The notes under the pieces are model-generated. The model was not told the DNA's origin and searched no databases. It saw nothing but the letters and a program-made list of their open reading frames with translations. 64,000 bases of DNA from Streptomyces sp. NRRL B-3428 (GTDB lineage Bacteria > Actinomycetota > Actinomycetes > Streptomycetales > Streptomycetaceae). Positions 61,888-64,000 of the stretch are shown here, in pieces (the first letter of the stretch is position 1; each line of letters opens with the position of its first letter). Location of the stretch: the NCBI GenBank assembly GCA_000721375.1, contig JOGW01000019.1, forward strand, positions 62,001 through 126,000, written 5' to 3'. A program made the position numbers and the translations under genes.

Positions 61888-61961
61888 CGAAAGCGCTCCT
61901 GCCGTATCCCAAAGTGCTCCTGCCGTATCCGAAAGCGCCCGTGCCGTATCCGAAATGCGCC
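61888..61961. repeat. 21-bp tandem repeats before the SNF2 helicase gene
   Basis: Units 61888-61908, 61909-61929 and 61930-61950 plus a partial unit to 61961 share the core GCTCCTGCCGTATC with small changes. The 21-bp period equals two helical turns. The rest of the 201-bp spacer has a TAAAGT -10-like box near 62007 and the helicase ribosome site. Confidence 0.88.
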
Positions 61962-62072
61962 TCTGACCTGCGCGAACACTGCGTTGTCAGTCCCGCTCCG
62001 TAAAGTCTTCGGCAGCTGACCTGACCCGGTCGGCGCGAGACAGGGACGTAGACGAGGAGGTGCGAACCCACC

Positions 62073-64000
62073 ATGCCCACTGCCGCGCTCGCACGCCTCG
62101 CACCCGTCTTCCTGCCCGCGCCCCTGCCGCGCGCGGGGCGGGTGGCCTTCTGGTCGCCGGACGATTCCGCGCTGCCCGCAGACGTGGGGGAACAGACGAC
62201 TTTGACGGTTGTACGCAGGCGGGGAGCCGTGGTCCGCGGCGTCGCCGTGCCCGCAGTGACCCTCGCGGTGGACGAGGCCCTGCCCGTGTTGCTGCACGCC
62301 CGGGGCGCCGGGGACGCGCACCCCGCGGCGGTGTGCTGGGGCGCGGCGGCGCAGTTCGCCCTCCACCTCGTCGCCCGCGGCCGGCTGCTGCCCGGACTCA
62401 CCCGTGAGGACCTCGACGCCTGGCGCGCGGGACCCCTGGAAGCCGATGACATCCGCTATCTGCGCGCGGTCGCCGACGCGCTGCCGTACGAAGGCCACGC
62501 GAGCCCGCTGCCGGACAGCAAGCCGCTGCGACTGCCCGCGCCACAAGCCCTGATGCGCTCCTTCCTGGACGCGGTCGCCGACACTCTGCCGCGTACCCCC
62601 GCGGCCGCGGACGCCGTCGGCGCGCCGTTCGCCGCGCGCGCCGGGCAGCGGCTGCCGCAGGCGCGGGACTGGGCCGCGGAGGCTGCGGCCGGTATGGACA
62701 CCGGAGTGCGGATCTCGCTGCGGCTCGACCTCAGCGGGTACCACCTGTTCGACCGGGGCGACGAGACGCGGCCCCAGGGCGCCGCCGCGATCGTCCAGGT
62801 GCACAGCCTCGCCGACCCCACCCTCGTGATCGACGCGGCGGCGCTCTGGGCGGGCGAGGGCGACGCGGTGTTCGGACCACGCGCCCGGGTCGACGCGGCC
62901 CTCGCGCTGCGCCGCGCCGCCCGCGTCTGGCCACCCCTTGAGCGGCTCACCGAGCGGGACACCCCGGACGTACTGGCGCTGGGCGAGGAGGAGTTGTACG
63001 ACCTGCTCGGCGTCGCGGCCGCACGGCTGAGCGCCGCGGGCGTGGGGGTGCACTGGCCGCGCGACCTCGCGCAGGATCTCTCCGCGGCCGCTGTGGTACG
63101 CCCGGCGCCCGGGTCGGCCACGGACGGCACCGGCTTCTTCGAGACGGAACAACTCCTCGAATTCCGCTGGCAATTGTCCCTCGGCGGGGACTCGCTCAGC
63201 GAGGCAGAGATGGATGTCCTGGCCGAGTCGCACCGGCCGGTGGTGCGGCTGCGGGACCAGTGGGTTCTGGTCGATCCCGCCCTCGTACGCAAGGCGCGCA
63301 AGCGGGAGTTGGGGCTGCTCGACCCGGTGGACGCCCTGTCGGTGGCACTCACCGGAGAGGCGGAGGTCGACGGCGAGACGGTCGAGGCCGTGCCCGTCGG
63401 GGCGCTGGCCGCCCTGCGCGCGCGGCTGACGGGAGCTCCGGCGCCCGCCGAACCGCCACCGGGGCTGCGAGCCACTCTGCGCGACTACCAACTCCGTGGG
63501 CTGACCTGGCTTGACCAGATGACCTCGCTCGGCCTCGGTGGCTGTCTCGCCGACGACATGGGCCTCGGCAAGACCATCACCCTCATCGCCCTGCACCTCA
63601 AGCGTGCCCGAAGCGAGCCGACCCTCGTGGTCTGCCCCGCCTCGCTGCTCGGCAACTGGCAGCGCGAGATCGAGAAGTTCGCCCCCGGCGTCCCGGTCCG
63701 CCGCTACCACGGGGCGGGCCGCACACTCGACGATCTCGACGGCGGCTTCGTCCTCACCACCTACGGCACGATGCGCTCCACCGCGCCCCGGCTCGCGGAC
63801 GAGTCCTGGGGCATGGTCGTCGCCGACGAGGCGCAGCATGTGAAGAACCCCATGTCCGCGACCGCCAAGGCGCTGCGCACCATCCCGGCGCCCGCGCGCG
63901 TGGCGCTCACCGGCACACCCGTGGAGAACAACCTCTCGGAGCTCTGGGCCCTGCTGGACTGGACGACCCCCGGGCTCCTCGGCCCGCTCAAGGCCTTCCG
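62073..64000 (+). CDS. SNF2/Swi2-type DEAD-box ATPase, 3' end outside window
   Basis: At least 642 residues; the C-terminal helicase lobe lies beyond the right edge. The N-terminal 450 residues are the SNF2-associated domain of actinobacterial RapA/HepA-like proteins. The ATPase lobe starts with LRDYQLRGLTWLDQM and has Walker A DDMGLGKT, motif Ia VVCPASLLGNWQREI, Walker B DEAQHVKN and motif III LTGTPVENN. These remodel protein-DNA complexes, often with a SWIM zinc-finger partner encoded next. ATG 62073 has AGGAGG 12 nt upstream. Confidence 0.93.
   Translation, partial: MPTAALARLAPVFLPAPLPRAGRVAFWSPDDSALPADVGEQTTLTVVRRRGAVVRGVAVPAVTLAVDEALPVLLHARGAGDAHPAAVCWGAAAQFALHLVARGRLLPGLTREDLDAWRAGPLEADDIRYLRAVADALPYEGHASPLPDSKPLRLPAPQALMRSFLDAVADTLPRTPAAADAVGAPFAARAGQRLPQARDWAAEAAAGMDTGVRISLRLDLSGYHLFDRGDETRPQGAAAIVQVHSLADPTLVIDAAALWAGEGDAVFGPRARVDAALALRRAARVWPPLERLTERDTPDVLALGEEELYDLLGVAAARLSAAGVGVHWPRDLAQDLSAAAVVRPAPGSATDGTGFFETEQLLEFRWQLSLGGDSLSEAEMDVLAESHRPVVRLRDQWVLVDPALVRKARKRELGLLDPVDALSVALTGEAEVDGETVEAVPVGALAALRARLTGAPAPAEPPPGLRATLRDYQLRGLTWLDQMTSLGLGGCLADDMGLGKTITLIALHLKRARSEPTLVVCPASLLGNWQREIEKFAPGVPVRRYHGAGRTLDDLDGGFVLTTYGTMRSTAPRLADESWGMVVADEAQHVKNPMSATAKALRTIPAPARVALTGTPVENNLSELWALLDWTTPGLLGPLKAF

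Noticed and set aside
61888..61961. Tandem repeats as a CRISPR array
   Set aside because: Units are contiguous with no unique spacers and no cas genes are present. The same holds for 28459-28515.
59856..63839. 1327-codon open frame on the minus strand
   Set aside because: It is antisense to the ATPase, kinase and helicase genes, all with family motifs. Its composition is that of an open frame created by high GC, with no recognisable domain.

Overview
The window is high-GC chromosomal DNA of a Streptomyces-type actinomycete. The evidence is third-position G/C in every real gene, frequent GTG starts, GTGA/ATGA gene overlaps, very rare TTA codons, and families typical of Streptomyces: an AfsR/SARP regulator, a secreted RNase Sa, HxlR and ROK regulators, an AhpD-like pair and HipA-like kinases. 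I see no rRNA, tRNA, CRISPR array, transposase, integrase or phage gene, and the layout looks like ordinary chromosome arm with accessory islands.

Region 1 (1-8117) is a polysaccharide locus. A cellulose-synthase-like glycosyltransferase, a 37-residue membrane protein, an OafA-type O-acyltransferase with an SGNH domain and a GH16 lipoprotein are joined by successive 4-bp overlaps. A GH26 lipoprotein and a Tat-exported PL8 polysaccharide lyase run the other way. I infer synthesis, decoration and trimming of an unknown, possibly acylated surface glycan. This is the strongest candidate for an undescribed system. Region 2 (8213-16471) is mixed housekeeping: a CGNR zinc-finger remnant, FolD, a GNAT enzyme, a thioesterase, a LysM protein, an alanine-type aminotransferase coupled to a C39-like protein, an HxlR regulator with a clear double operator, and a HipA-like kinase.

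Region 3 (16526-25643) is purine/allantoin catabolism: malate synthase, a MobA-like nucleotidyltransferase, an IclR repressor (AllR type), allantoinase and allantoicase. A Ser/Thr kinase and an ArsR-VOC pair are interspersed. The aceB and allB promoters share a composite motif, TGGA-N4-AGTTTCC-N6-TGGAA, the likely AllR operator, so glyoxylate from allantoin would meet malate synthase under one repressor. The gene order resembles what I remember of S. coelicolor around SCO6243-SCO6262; that is from memory and was not checked.

Region 4 (25744-41289) holds a DUF6236-like gene with a TTA-containing neighbour, an SDR, an EamA exporter, two related small membrane proteins, a complete HK/RR pair divergent from an ABC-2 exporter, RNase Sa, and a second HK whose apparent RR lies 3.8 kb away behind an inserted reverse operon of two anchored PQQ-propeller proteins and a TetR regulator. 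Region 5 (41342-47331) is a beta-glucoside uptake operon (binding protein, two permeases, GH1 enzyme) divergent from a ROK repressor. Region 6 (47408-53857) has a P450, a thioesterase, and a large SARP-NB-ARC-TPR regulator with a TTA codon, divergent from an AhpD-like pair whose promoter carries 7-bp direct repeats at 11-bp pitch. Region 7 (53910-64000) is a GntR-controlled sugar system: a Gfo/Idh/MocA oxidoreductase, two tandem binding proteins, permease, ATPase, ROK sugar kinase and a membrane protein, then a SNF2 helicase cut by the window end.

Several regulators and membrane proteins have a -10 box only 6-8 nt before the start codon, so leaderless transcription is likely common here. Five short tandem-repeat tracts (19-30 bp units) are recorded.
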